Shown one piece after another: positions 1 through 8,132 of a stretch of DNA of 64,000 nucleotides. This DNA is from Pseudomonas matsuisoli (lineage in GTDB: Bacteria > Pseudomonadota > Gammaproteobacteria > Pseudomonadales > Pseudomonadaceae), in the NCBI RefSeq assembly GCF_014647635.1, contig NZ_BMPO01000008.1, positions 62,001 to 126,000 of the forward strand, written 5' to 3'. Position numbers and translations under genes: made by a program. Within the stretch, counting starts at the first letter, position 1, and each line of letters opens with the position of its first letter. The notes below the pieces were generated by a model. It saw nothing but the letters and a program-made list of their open reading frames with translations. It was not told the origin of the DNA and did no database searches.

Positions 1-321
1 GGCCGGAGTTCTGGGGCGCTTGGGCCTTGGGTCATGCGCATCGTCAATGGCGGATTACGGTCTTGGCGATCCGGATCCAACTGGCGATGCCGAGCGCCCT
101 GCTAACCATGATCGCCAGCAAGCTAGCTCCTACAAGAGCGCGGCGCTCCTGCGGGAAATCGCATTTGGTTTCAAATCTGTGCGCGACGCACCACTTTGGG
201 GCCACACACCAGCGCGTGCGTATTACGAATATTTTGCCCGCTCGATACGCACTCAGCCCACCCAATCATAAACAACTGAAATTAAAGACAATTTTTAGTT
301 ATCTAAGGAAAAGTTAAAAGT
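1..321. other. Left-edge intergenic DNA with a single REP-like sequence
   Basis: No convincing coding region: the short open frames overlap in several registers and show no family resemblance. A REP-like element lies at 110-136 (gatcgccagcaagctagctcctac), matching the 'ctggcgatc' REP type seen again near 23.6 kb and 44.8 kb. The sequence becomes AT-rich at about 265-320, just before the sigma-54-like promoter. Confidence 0.5.
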
Positions 322-337
322 TGGTACGCCGCCTGCA
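322..337 (+). promoter_or_regulatory. Sigma-54 (RpoN) type -24/-12 promoter
   Basis: The sequence TGGTACGCCGCCTGCA carries the invariant GG (323-324) and GC (335-336) separated by exactly 10 bases, close to the RpoN consensus TGGCAC-N5-TTGCA. Transcription would start near 347 and run right. There is no protein gene before the terminator at 412-438, so the product would be a short RNA. A possible NtrC-like site (GCACC-N5-GGGGC) lies at 188-202, at a typical enhancer distance. Confidence 0.6.
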
Positions 338-346
338 ATGTATTAA

Positions 347-440
347 GCAATCCAGTTTCAGGGACCTTGGTACAGGCAGGCCGAGACTCCCTTCTTTTAT
401 CCCCAAAGCAGAAGGCCGCTCCTCGGAGCGGCCTTTTTGC
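347..440 (+). ncRNA. Candidate sigma-54-dependent small RNA (about 93 nt)
   Basis: The unit is bounded by the RpoN-like promoter at 322-337 and a strong intrinsic terminator at 412-438. It has no open frame with a plausible ribosome-binding site. A second small hairpin is possible around 361-390. It does not show the repeated CA-rich motifs of CrcZ/CrcY, so I assign no known name. The inference rests only on the promoter plus terminator pair; expression is unproven. Read-through would enter the 3' end of mshQ in antisense. Confidence 0.45.
412..438 (+). terminator. Rho-independent terminator
   Basis: The perfect stem AAGGCCGCTCC/GGAGCGGCCTT is followed by a T-run (gcctttttgc) on the plus strand. 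On the minus strand the run after the stem is poorer (ttctgcttt), so it best ends rightward transcription from 347, though it could also stop mshQ transcription weakly. Confidence 0.8.
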
Positions 441-463
441 TTTCTGGCCAAAGCCAGCCTACC

Positions 464-3400
464 TCAACGGTAGACCTCGCGGCGGAAGATCAGAGGCTCC
501 GATCCCTTATAAATGCCGAAGAATGCCGTAGCGCTCGGCGCTTGAAAGCCCTGACCGGTACCGAGCCAATCGAACTTGAGAAATTCCGATACCGACGGCA
601 CTACGCGCACGGTCCCGTAGTTGCCCGAACCAGGGGCGCTCAAGGTCACCCGTCCGGCCCCGTTGGAAGGTGCGGCGACCGTAGCGGTTGTTTTTCCAGC
701 GCTCAGCCTATCGGTGTAGGTATCCAAGGAGACTGCGCCAATAACGGAGCAGCTATCGTCCGAGGACAACGTCCATCCGTTACCGGTATAGGTTTCCAAG
801 TGTAGAGGCAACGCGAGCGGGGATAGCTCGGATCCGGACGCATTATCAATACGTACCCGGCCTAGCCGAACGACGCTCTTGGCGTTCCCGCTCCCTATGA
901 ACGAGATGTTGGCCACCCTGTACGAGGCGCACGCCGCGCCGACGTCATTGTTCCCGCCCGTATAACACGCACCATCGCTGTCCTTGGTTGCAGCGGGATC
1001 GATGCTCATGGTCACGTAGGGTTCGAATGGGGCATCCGTACCGACCGGGGAGTAATTCCGCTGGACGTAACGGATCTTGTCCTTGGCAAACGCGTACTGC
1101 CGAGCGCCATCACCGTCGCTGGCGCCGCTTTCCACGAAGGAGGGCTCGTCATTCGGGCTCGCCCCGCCACTCAGGCGCGCGTTGTCGTGGACCCCCTTAT
1201 CGTCCGTGCCAAATCCGTAGCTTCTTACCCATTGGCTAGAAAGTCGCCAGAAGGCGCCGCGATCATAATTTCGCGTCACGAAGCCATCACGATTGACGCC
1301 AGTGACGGTGATGGCCGGGCTACGTGAGGTGGACCAGCCAATGTCTTGCCCCTGATAGCTGAACCCGAAACCTGTGGCGCTATTGACCACGCAGCTCGGC
1401 GCCAGTTTGGGAGAGTTGTCCTCCACCCGTAGCATCGCCGGAATGAAACGCCCGACATAGCCACTGGTTCCACCGCTCACCGTTTGACCGAAATAGCCGG
1501 CAGTGGGCGCTGCCGTAATAGTGAAAACGCCTACTTCGGACTGCTTACTGCTGACGACGTTTTGTGCACCAGCGGCATGATCATAGGTAGCTGGAGTCAA
1601 GACGCCAGGCACGCCATTCGCGGGTGCTACCAACGTGCTCTTGAGCTCAACGGCGGGCAGAACGAAATTCGGCGTGACGATGTTGTCGCACAATGCGCCG
1701 GCTGTTAGCGCCTCGCCATCCGCCTCCCAGCCCACGGCCTGGATCGTCAAAGGGAAGGCGTCACCCGCGCGGATGCCGTCTGGAAATACAGCGCAGTTGC
1801 CCACGCTGCCGTCTCGGCAGGACTGCGCCTCGGGTTTCGCAACCGGCACACTGGAAGGGGCCGTAACGCACAGGCCGTAGGGCTTGCTGACGAACAGGGC
1901 GTCGCCCGTGCCGCTCTTCATCGATAGGTACGCGTCATTATTGTTGCCACCTGAATAGGTCGCACTGACCTTCATCTGCCCGGCGTCGGTGTAACGCACG
2001 GTCAGCGGGGCTGATCCATTGCGGTCGAATGCCAGGCTGATCCCTTTCGCCGCAGGGGTTGCTCCCGAAGCTGCAGGAATCAGATCGACTGAATTGATAG
2101 AGATAGGCCGGATGGCGCCTGAAGAGGAAGGACCGGTAGGGTCACTGTAAGTCGCGGAGAAATTAATCGTGCGCGTTACATCGGCAAACCCCGGAGCGCA
2201 GATACCGGCTTTGTCGGAGGCACGGACGGCGCGGATGCTGCCGGTAACCGGCTTGTTCGCCGTCATGTTCGGGATGTCGATCAAAAATCCGCTTTCCGCG
2301 AAGGTCAGTTTGCACCCCGCTGTCGAGCAGGTCGGTGTACTGAGCGGTTTGGCTGCCGGCGTGGACGCGCCGTAGCCGAGCGTGACGTCTTCGGCCACGG
2401 TATGCCGTAGCTGGACGACTGCCGACCCGCCAGAAAAGGTAAGTGTGGTCCCGTTCATCCTGGCAGGAGCCGTGGCGCTCCAATAGTTCGCAGCCGGGCC
2501 AGTGCCCGAAAGCACCACTGACGTTTCGCCGGTGTAGAGGCTACTGCAGCTCGCGTTAGCGCAGGCGCGGACGGTCATCTCTTGCGCGGTGCAGGTCAGA
2601 CCCGGGCTGGTATAGCTGAAATCGAAATGATCGATGGGTGTGCTGCTGGACGAGATTTGCGTCGCGCAAATCTGCATGTCGTCCAGCTCATGGTAGTTAT
2701 TCGAGCCGCCAGTGGAGCCAGTGAACGACAGGTAAAAATTCGCCGGCACGGCCGTTTGACCTTGCGCTGACTGGGCATCGAACGCAGAGATCAACGGTTT
2801 GAAACCCGAGCCCGTATCGCGGTCCACCGACACCAGCGTTTTGCCACTGGTCATGCTATCGACCGTTATGCGGTAGGTATGTCCAGGGCCAGGTGTACTG
2901 CCTGAAACGTCGACGCCGGGGTCCAGGTTGGCGCTCGTACCGGCCAGCCACCGGAAGCTGTTGTTGTTAGGCCCGGCGGCGCCGCGTATCGCTACCGAGT
3001 CGGGCCTGAAACCAACGCTGCCCACGCCACCCTCGTTCGAGAAGTTGCCGTATTCATCGATACCGATGCCCAGCCAGCCACCCGCGAAATACTGGTTTCC
3101 CCGCAATCCGTAGCCCAGTGGGCCACCGAAAGCGCCGGGCTGCGGAGTGACGCTGCCGTCGGAGAGCACAACCGCCACCCCGTCCGCGCCATTCCCGCCA
3201 TAGCCGTAGTATTTGAACTGCAATTGAACAAAGTTGCCCTTGGCAGGGAACAGGCGATTCAAGGTTGCTGCGGTAGAGACGTTCCCACCGTTGTCGGTCA
3301 GGCGCAGCCGAGAGGCGTTGTTCGCCGCAACGATACGAGGCGTACCGAAGTTGCCATTGCGGCTCGTCACGGCCCAGTCATCGCCCAGCGTGCTCCGGTC

Positions 3401-4447
3401 GAAGTTGTCCACGTAGCAACTGGTGATCGCCGTGGAATTACACAGGTTTGAGGGCGATGTCGCGGTCGGCGCACAGTTACCATAGACCTTGCTGGCGCTA
3501 TCCCCCGAGATCGTGCTCCAGCTCGCGGCTTGCGCGCCGCCGTAGACGGTCGTATTAGTCAGCGTAATCTTCTGATTGGTCGTCAGATTACCGTTCACGG
3601 TAGACGTTGCGATTTCGATATCGCCGCTGTTGGTGGAGACGTTACCGGTAAGCGTCGCGCCGCTTAGACCAACTTTGCAGCAGTTGCCACTGATGTTGCC
3701 GTTCAACGTGCCGCCAGTGATGGAAATGATGCCACTGCCCGCCGTCACATTGCCGGAGACGTTGGTGTTATTGGTCGTCAGGGCACCGTAGGTCGAGGTC
3801 AGCGTGCCCGCGACGGACCCTCCGGTCAGGTTCACGGCGCCCCCGGATACGCTGCTTGAGAAAGTGACACCGCCTGTCGCGGTAACCACGCCGCCAGCGG
3901 AGACCGCGCCCGCTACCGAGCCTCCAGCCAGGGTGACGTCGCCGCCCGCAGACGTGGTGATGCTGCTGCCGAATGTGACGCCGTTCGAGGCAGTAACACC
4001 GCCTGGGACGGTAACCGCCCCGGCGACCGACCCGCCCGAGAATGTAGCCTTGCCCCCATCCGATGTCGTAACAGCCCCCGTTACCGTGGTCCCGGTAAGC
4101 GAAATCACACCGGAACCGCTGGTTACCGAGCCATTGATCCGCGAGGTCGCCGTTACAGTAATCGCAGAACTGCCGGTAGCAACGATGCTCACCCCGACGC
4201 TGTTCGAGCCAAGCGTACTGCCGGCGATCTGATACCCCTCACCCGCCCTGATCGTCGCGGCAGCCGAACTGCTGACAACATCGCCAGAGGCAAGCGTCAC
4301 CTTACCGCTGCAGGTATAAGTCGACCCCGAGGCCGCCCAGGTCCCCGAACAAAAGGCGGGCTTCGTCGCGCTTAATGTGTAATTGGCGGCTTGCGCCACA
4401 GCCGAGAACGCCAGGAGCGTCAGCCCCAACAGCAGGCGGCTTCTCAT
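464..4447 (-). CDS. mshQ: MSHA biogenesis protein MshQ (large exported protein)
   Basis: Predicted 1327-residue exported protein at the end of the msh operon. An N-terminal signal peptide (MRSRLLLGLTLLAFSAVAQA) is followed by about 300 residues of Gly/Ser/Thr/Val-rich repeats with recurring GGSVAGAVT units, likely a beta-helix. Then comes a lectin-like (concanavalin-type) domain at about 340-595 beginning CYVDNFDRSTLGDDW. The C-terminal half (about 600-1327) matches the DUF6701 region typical of MshQ. It overlaps mshP by 4 nt (ATGA), so translation is coupled. In the family it is thought to be a surface or pilus-associated component, but its biochemical role is unknown. Assignment rests on domain order and position after mshP. 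Confidence 0.88.
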   Translation of the reverse strand: MRSRLLLGLTLLAFSAVAQAANYTLSATKPAFCSGTWAASGSTYTCSGKVTLASGDVVSSSAAATIRAGEGYQIAGSTLGSNSVGVSIVATGSSAITVTATSRINGSVTSGSGVISLTGTTVTGAVTTSDGGKATFSGGSVAGAVTVPGGVTASNGVTFGSSITTSAGGDVTLAGGSVAGAVSAGGVVTATGGVTFSSSVSGGAVNLTGGSVAGTLTSTYGALTTNNTNVSGNVTAGSGIISITGGTLNGNISGNCCKVGLSGATLTGNVSTNSGDIEIATSTVNGNLTTNQKITLTNTTVYGGAQAASWSTISGDSASKVYGNCAPTATSPSNLCNSTAITSCYVDNFDRSTLGDDWAVTSRNGNFGTPRIVAANNASRLRLTDNGGNVSTAATLNRLFPAKGNFVQLQFKYYGYGGNGADGVAVVLSDGSVTPQPGAFGGPLGYGLRGNQYFAGGWLGIGIDEYGNFSNEGGVGSVGFRPDSVAIRGAAGPNNNSFRWLAGTSANLDPGVDVSGSTPGPGHTYRITVDSMTSGKTLVSVDRDTGSGFKPLISAFDAQSAQGQTAVPANFYLSFTGSTGGSNNYHELDDMQICATQISSSSTPIDHFDFSYTSPGLTCTAQEMTVRACANASCSSLYTGETSVVLSGTGPAANYWSATAPARMNGTTLTFSGGSAVVQLRHTVAEDVTLGYGASTPAAKPLSTPTCSTAGCKLTFAESGFLIDIPNMTANKPVTGSIRAVRASDKAGICAPGFADVTRTINFSATYSDPTGPSSSGAIRPISINSVDLIPAASGATPAAKGISLAFDRNGSAPLTVRYTDAGQMKVSATYSGGNNNDAYLSMKSGTGDALFVSKPYGLCVTAPSSVPVAKPEAQSCRDGSVGNCAVFPDGIRAGDAFPLTIQAVGWEADGEALTAGALCDNIVTPNFVLPAVELKSTLVAPANGVPGVLTPATYDHAAGAQNVVSSKQSEVGVFTITAAPTAGYFGQTVSGGTSGYVGRFIPAMLRVEDNSPKLAPSCVVNSATGFGFSYQGQDIGWSTSRSPAITVTGVNRDGFVTRNYDRGAFWRLSSQWVRSYGFGTDDKGVHDNARLSGGASPNDEPSFVESGASDGDGARQYAFAKDKIRYVQRNYSPVGTDAPFEPYVTMSIDPAATKDSDGACYTGGNNDVGAACASYRVANISFIGSGNAKSVVRLGRVRIDNASGSELSPLALPLHLETYTGNGWTLSSDDSCSVIGAVSLDTYTDRLSAGKTTATVAAPSNGAGRVTLSAPGSGNYGTVRVVPSVSEFLKFDWLGTGQGFQAPSATAFFGIYKGSEPLIFRREVYR

Positions 4448-4839
4448 GGCTTTTCCCCCACCGATGTCAGGCTGCGATAGGCGTAATCCGGGTCGCCTAC
4501 CGCACCGTATTGAGCGACAACGTCGATACGGTAGAACTGCACCGATTTATTCTCCTCGGGGACCGCTACGGTACTGCTCAAGGTGCAACCCACCGATACT
4601 GAGAAGCCGTTCAGCGCCGAAAGACCGCCGCAGCTCTGCCCCTTCAATGCCCGGGCTATGCCCCATTCCATCCCTGCTCGTGCGGTTTGGTAGGCGCGTG
4701 CTTGCTGAAGCCCCAAAGACACCGAACTGTTGGTCGTCATCGTCAAGCGCGCCATCGCGGCGATCGCACCAGCGACGACGATAATGAGGAACAGCGCGGC
4801 CACCAGACCGAAGCCTCGTTCACGGCGCATTGTCGACAT
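4444..4839 (-). CDS. mshP: MSHA biogenesis protein MshP
   Basis: 131-residue inner-membrane protein with a short basic N-terminus (MSTMRRERGFGLVAALFLII) and one hydrophobic helix, resembling PilX-type minor pilins in which the class III leader is less regular (RGFGLV instead of GFTLIE). Two cysteines lie in the periplasmic part. It overlaps mshO by 20 nt and mshQ by 4 nt. Likely a minor pilin priming or decorating the MSHA pilus; an alternative start at Met4 is possible. Confidence 0.85.
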   Translation of the reverse strand: MSTMRRERGFGLVAALFLIIVVAGAIAAMARLTMTTNSSVSLGLQQARAYQTARAGMEWGIARALKGQSCGGLSALNGFSVSVGCTLSSTVAVPEENKSVQFYRIDVVAQYGAVGDPDYAYRSLTSVGEKP

Positions 4840-5674
4840 GGACCTGTTTCATCAAGGTGATCTGTTCGCCGCCTTTAGCCAAGGTCAGTTGCAGGGTGAT
4901 CAAGCCGTTCCGGCGAGCGGTACCGGGGTCGTAGCGAAAGACACAGGCGCTTACGCCACTCGCCAATGGCGCAGCGGCGGAATAGTTGTAATCGCCGGTC
5001 GCGGCAAGGCTGGTGAACTCCTGGCGCCGCAATGCTCCGCCGGCGCAGTCGTATCCGACCACCTTATCGGCCAGATAGAAGCGATGTTGAGGCGACGCGT
5101 ATTTGAATGAGAATCCGGCCACACCGCTGCCGGACAGGCTGAGTGCGTTCGACGACGTAAGCGTCACCGCCACCTTCGGGGATACGACTGCCGGACCGGT
5201 GGCCGAACCATTTGGCCACACGTTGCTTCCCGCTTCACTGCCGCCGACGTTGTAGATCACCATCCAATTGATGGTACTCATCAGCGCTTGGTCAGTACCG
5301 TTGAACGGGCTGAGCACTTCGACCGTGCAGGGGCTGGCCGCGCAGGTTGGCGGGTCACGCCTGACGTTGGATGCGTCAGGCGAAGCACGGTAGCGCCCGC
5401 CAATCTGCGCGCGCAGCAGCTCGACACGACAGTTGGCTCCGCCCGATACACAGGCACCGCTTAGACGTAGCGAATTGGGGACGGCCAGGCGGATGTCCCT
5501 CGCCATTCGGTCCAGGGCAACGGTCGCCATATCGACCAGAGCGGAGCGCCGGCTTTGATCGACGAGCCCCTGCATTGGCCGGGACAGTATCGTACTGATC
5601 ATGATCGCCACGACGCTGGACACCGCGATCACGATGATCAGCTCTACGAGCGTAAAAGCCCGGCTATGTTTCAT
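4820..5674 (-). CDS. mshO: MSHA biogenesis protein MshO (minor prepilin)
   Basis: 284-residue minor prepilin with a class III leader MKHSRA|FTLVELIIVIAVSS and a long periplasmic domain with cysteine pairs. The length and PilW-like shape match MshO. The ATG at 5674 was chosen because it begins the prepilin leader and overlaps the mshD stop by 4 nt; an upstream in-frame extension lacks leader features. It should be cleaved by a PilD-type peptidase, which is not encoded in this window. Confidence 0.88.
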   Translation of the reverse strand: MKHSRAFTLVELIIVIAVSSVVAIMISTILSRPMQGLVDQSRRSALVDMATVALDRMARDIRLAVPNSLRLSGACVSGGANCRVELLRAQIGGRYRASPDASNVRRDPPTCAASPCTVEVLSPFNGTDQALMSTINWMVIYNVGGSEAGSNVWPNGSATGPAVVSPKVAVTLTSSNALSLSGSGVAGFSFKYASPQHRFYLADKVVGYDCAGGALRRQEFTSLAATGDYNYSAAAPLASGVSACVFRYDPGTARRNGLITLQLTLAKGGEQITLMKQVHVDNAP

Positions 5675-6165
5675 GGACAAACGCTCGCGCCGGCCGCATC
5701 GGTTTCGCCGTAACACGCGCGATAGCCCGTCAGCGCGAGCAGTTGCCCGGCAGGGTCCGTTACCGTCACGCCGATAACGAGCATGGGCACGCCCGACAGA
5801 GCGGTCGGGCCGGTCACACTGACGGCTACGCGGTAATCCGACAGGCCATTGATGAGCGCGCCATTGGCATCCGTGGGCGCCTCCCACACGCCGTTGTAGT
5901 CACGCGCATCGTTGTAGCAGGAACGTATGGGCGTACAGGCCGGATTGGCGATTGGCATGAAGGCGGCGAGCCCAATTTCTTCCAGATACGCATCCGCGAT
6001 CATCAGGCTTTGCTGGCGAAGCATCGGATCGGCGGAGCGCGCCGTGATGGACGCCATCGCCGTGTACAGCGCTACTGCGGCAATGCTCACGATGACGATG
6101 GTGAGGACGAGCTCGATGAGCGTCATGCCACGCTGGGGTCCACGGGTCGGCCGGCGCGCGTTCAT
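5671..6165 (-). CDS. mshD: MSHA biogenesis protein MshD (minor prepilin)
   Basis: 164-residue prepilin with leader MNARRPTRGPQRG|MTLIELVLTIV, a hydrophobic N-terminal helix, and a periplasmic domain containing CTPIRSC and two C-terminal cysteines that could pair. It overlaps both mshC (4 nt) and mshO (4 nt), consistent with one translationally coupled block mshC-D-O-P-Q. Methionine rather than phenylalanine at +1 of the mature protein is unusual but known among minor pilins. Confidence 0.86.
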   Translation of the reverse strand: MNARRPTRGPQRGMTLIELVLTIVIVSIAAVALYTAMASITARSADPMLRQQSLMIADAYLEEIGLAAFMPIANPACTPIRSCYNDARDYNGVWEAPTDANGALINGLSDYRVAVSVTGPTALSGVPMLVIGVTVTDPAGQLLALTGYRACYGETDAAGASVCP

Positions 6166-6608
6166 TGGATGAGCCCGGTGTCGGCGGTCACGGAAAAAAC
6201 CTGACCACTGCCGACCTTCACGGATGCGCCGCTGCTAGGCCGCCCGAGCGAATCGAACGCTATGGGAAAGCCGACCACGGTCAGTGTCACGCCCGAGGGA
6301 ACGCTGGCATTGGCGAATGGCGTTTGCCCATCCGGTCCGCGCACATCGGTGGCATAGCTGCCCGACACACAGCCGGTCGCACGCTGGACGCGATATCCGC
6401 CGTTCTGTGTCAAGGAAACCTGGGTCAGACAACCACTGGAGATCGCCAGCTTTTGCGCATAGCGCACGGCGCTGACCACGTCTTCGTAGAACATCCGCTC
6501 ATCGAAGACCCGACGATCAAAAAAACGCGGCCCCACCACAGCGGCGAGAATGCCGATGATCACCATGACCATGACCAGCTCGACGAGGGTGAAACCGCGC
6601 ATGTTCAT
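6162..6608 (-). CDS. mshC: MSHA pilin-like protein MshC (GspH-type prepilin)
   Basis: 148-residue prepilin with leader MNMRG|FTLVELVMVMVIIGILAA and a GspH/FimT-like C-terminal domain with the internal cysteine pair SGCLTQ...ATGCVSG. The start at 6608 is the first ATG of the leader; the ATG at 6602 is an alternative. It starts only 2 nt after the preceding pilin gene ends and overlaps mshD. Position matches MshC in the Vibrio and Shewanella MSHA loci. Confidence 0.8.
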   Translation of the reverse strand: MNMRGFTLVELVMVMVIIGILAAVVGPRFFDRRVFDERMFYEDVVSAVRYAQKLAISSGCLTQVSLTQNGGYRVQRATGCVSGSYATDVRGPDGQTPFANASVPSGVTLTVVGFPIAFDSLGRPSSGASVKVGSGQVFSVTADTGLIQ

Positions 6609-6610
6609 AC

Positions 6611-7048
6611 TCAACAACCGCTGGTAGTGACGAGGACTACCGGAGGCGTATTGGCATTCATGGCTTTGGTGTATTCCACCTTGCAGGCATCCGCGTCCGG
6701 TGCGTTTCTGGATTTCACCATCGTCACGCCGTCCTTGTGGGACACCGCAAAATCGTTGGTTGAGATCCCCGCCGCTGCGATGATCCCGTCGCCATAGGCG
6801 TCGGGATAACCGTATTGGGTGTTGATCTGCGCACCCTCGACTCCGGTCGGGACGTTGTTGACGCTGCCATTGACCAGGTAAGCCGAATGCACGATCGCGG
6901 CTGCAGACCTCATCGAACCCGCTACGCCTTGGAGGGCAGCCACGCGAGCGTCCGTACCAAAGTTGGCGAAACGCGGAATCGCGACGGCGGCGAGGATGCC
7001 GACAAGTGCGATAGCCACGATGAGTTCGATGAGGGTGAAGCCGCGCAT
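6611..7048 (-). CDS. MshA-like pilin (third tandem copy)
   Basis: 145-residue type IV prepilin with a very short leader (MRG|FTLIELIVAIALVGILAA) and two C-terminal cysteines (DACKVEY...VTTSGC) forming the pilin disulfide loop. It shares the block SMRSAAAIVHSAYL and the ending VLVTTSGC with its two upstream neighbours, so it is a paralogue. It may be an alternative major pilin or a minor pilin. It starts 3 nt after the preceding copy ends. Confidence 0.85.
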   Translation of the reverse strand: MRGFTLIELIVAIALVGILAAVAIPRFANFGTDARVAALQGVAGSMRSAAAIVHSAYLVNGSVNNVPTGVEGAQINTQYGYPDAYGDGIIAAAGISTNDFAVSHKDGVTMVKSRNAPDADACKVEYTKAMNANTPPVVLVTTSGC

Positions 7049-7051
7049 TTA

Positions 7052-7522
7052 TCAGCCGCCGCAACCACCCGTAGTCACGACGACAGTAGGAGGCGTGACG
7101 GTTGTAACGTTTGCAGTGGTGGTGGTAGTAGCTGCGTTGTAGACCACCTGGCAATTGCTGCCCGTAAAGCCCGTCGGAACATACGTAATCAAGTTAGTAC
7201 CAACCGTGCCCGTGTAGCCCTCAGCCTGAACTGCACGAGAAATACCACTAGCAGTTGCAGCTGGGTAGCCATTTACCAAATCGACTGAGGTACCTTCCAT
7301 CGCTACTGTTGCGGTGCTGTTGTTTCCACCTGCTGCGAGCAATGCAGCGTGCGCAATAGCTGAGGCCGACCGCAGTGAACCAGCCATACCATTTACGGAT
7401 GCAGCTCTAGCTTGACCGCCAAAATCCACAAACCGCGGCAAAGCCACCGCCGCCAAAATCCCCAGAATCACGATCACCATGATCAATTCGATCAGCGTAA
7501 AACCCGCTTGTTGCTTCTTCAT
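7052..7522 (-). CDS. mshA: MshA-like pilin (second tandem copy)
   Basis: 156-residue prepilin: MKKQQAG|FTLIELIMVIVILGILAA, then the MshA-type block GSLRSASAIAHAALLAAG, a Thr/Val-rich C-terminal segment, and a cysteine pair (SNCQVVY...TTGGCGG). The start was set at the leader Met behind a good ribosome-binding site (gaggggag). A 138-nt gap separates it from the first copy, so it could have its own promoter. The Thr-rich C-terminal segment is unlike the other two copies and suggests surface variation. Confidence 0.86.
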   Translation of the reverse strand: MKKQQAGFTLIELIMVIVILGILAAVALPRFVDFGGQARAASVNGMAGSLRSASAIAHAALLAAGGNNSTATVAMEGTSVDLVNGYPAATASGISRAVQAEGYTGTVGTNLITYVPTGFTGSNCQVVYNAATTTTTANVTTVTPPTVVVTTGGCGG

Positions 7523-7660
7523 CAGTACTACTCCCCTCTGACGCTTGGTTGGAAACGGCGAGTCATTCGCCGGTATTGCGGTTATGCCCGGTGACGTCAT
7601 CGTCATCGAACGTTTGAACAAACCTGTTTTTCTACCGACACCTGCTCACGTGGCCGCCCC

Positions 7661-8110
7661 TTAACAACCACTCACCGTCGTTACGATCGTCGGTGGTGTG
7701 TTGGCATCCTTCGCGGCGGTGTAAACCACTTGGCAGGTAGCTGCGTCGGCAGCGCCTTTTGCCTTGAACGTCGTGATGTCATTGGCATCGGTAATGTCGA
7801 AATCGTCATTGGAGACACCGGCGGCATCGACGATGCCCCAGCCGAAACTCTTCGGATAACCAAACTCCAGATCGATCGTTTTGCCTTCCATCACGATCGA
7901 ATTCGTACTCGGCGAGCCCGCCGCGACGTAGGCTGCGTGCGCGATGGATGAAGCCGAGCGCAGTGACGCCGCCAAGCCCTTGATCGTCGCCACGCGAGCA
8001 TCGCTACCCAGGTTGACGAACCGTGGCAACGCAACGGCAGCCAGAACACCCAGCATGACGATCACAACGATCAATTCGATCAGGGTAAAACCGTCTTGCT
8101 GCTTGCTCAT
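7661..8110 (-). CDS. mshA: MshA-like pilin (first tandem copy)
   Basis: 149-residue prepilin with leader MSKQQDG|FTLIELIVVIVMLGVLAA, the MshA block SLRSASSIAHAAYVAAGSP, and the C-terminal cysteine pair (ATCQVVY...TTVSGC). Of the three copies it most resembles canonical MshA in layout and lies directly after the mshB-like gene, where mshA sits in Vibrio. It is the best candidate for the major subunit, but expression data would be needed to decide. Confidence 0.86.
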   Translation of the reverse strand: MSKQQDGFTLIELIVVIVMLGVLAAVALPRFVNLGSDARVATIKGLAASLRSASSIAHAAYVAAGSPSTNSIVMEGKTIDLEFGYPKSFGWGIVDAAGVSNDDFDITDANDITTFKAKGAADAATCQVVYTAAKDANTPPTIVTTVSGC

Positions 8111-8132
8111 GGGAAAGGTTTCCTGCCCAAAA

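Noticed and set aside
464-4447. The 1327-residue gene as an autotransporter or RTX-type adhesin
   Set aside because: It has no C-terminal barrel or calcium-binding nonapeptides, and position, signal peptide and domain order fit MshQ.
6162-7154. A 330-residue frame fusing upstream sequence with MshC
   Set aside because: The upstream part is the out-of-frame shadow of the neighbouring pilin gene. The real prepilin leader begins at 6608.
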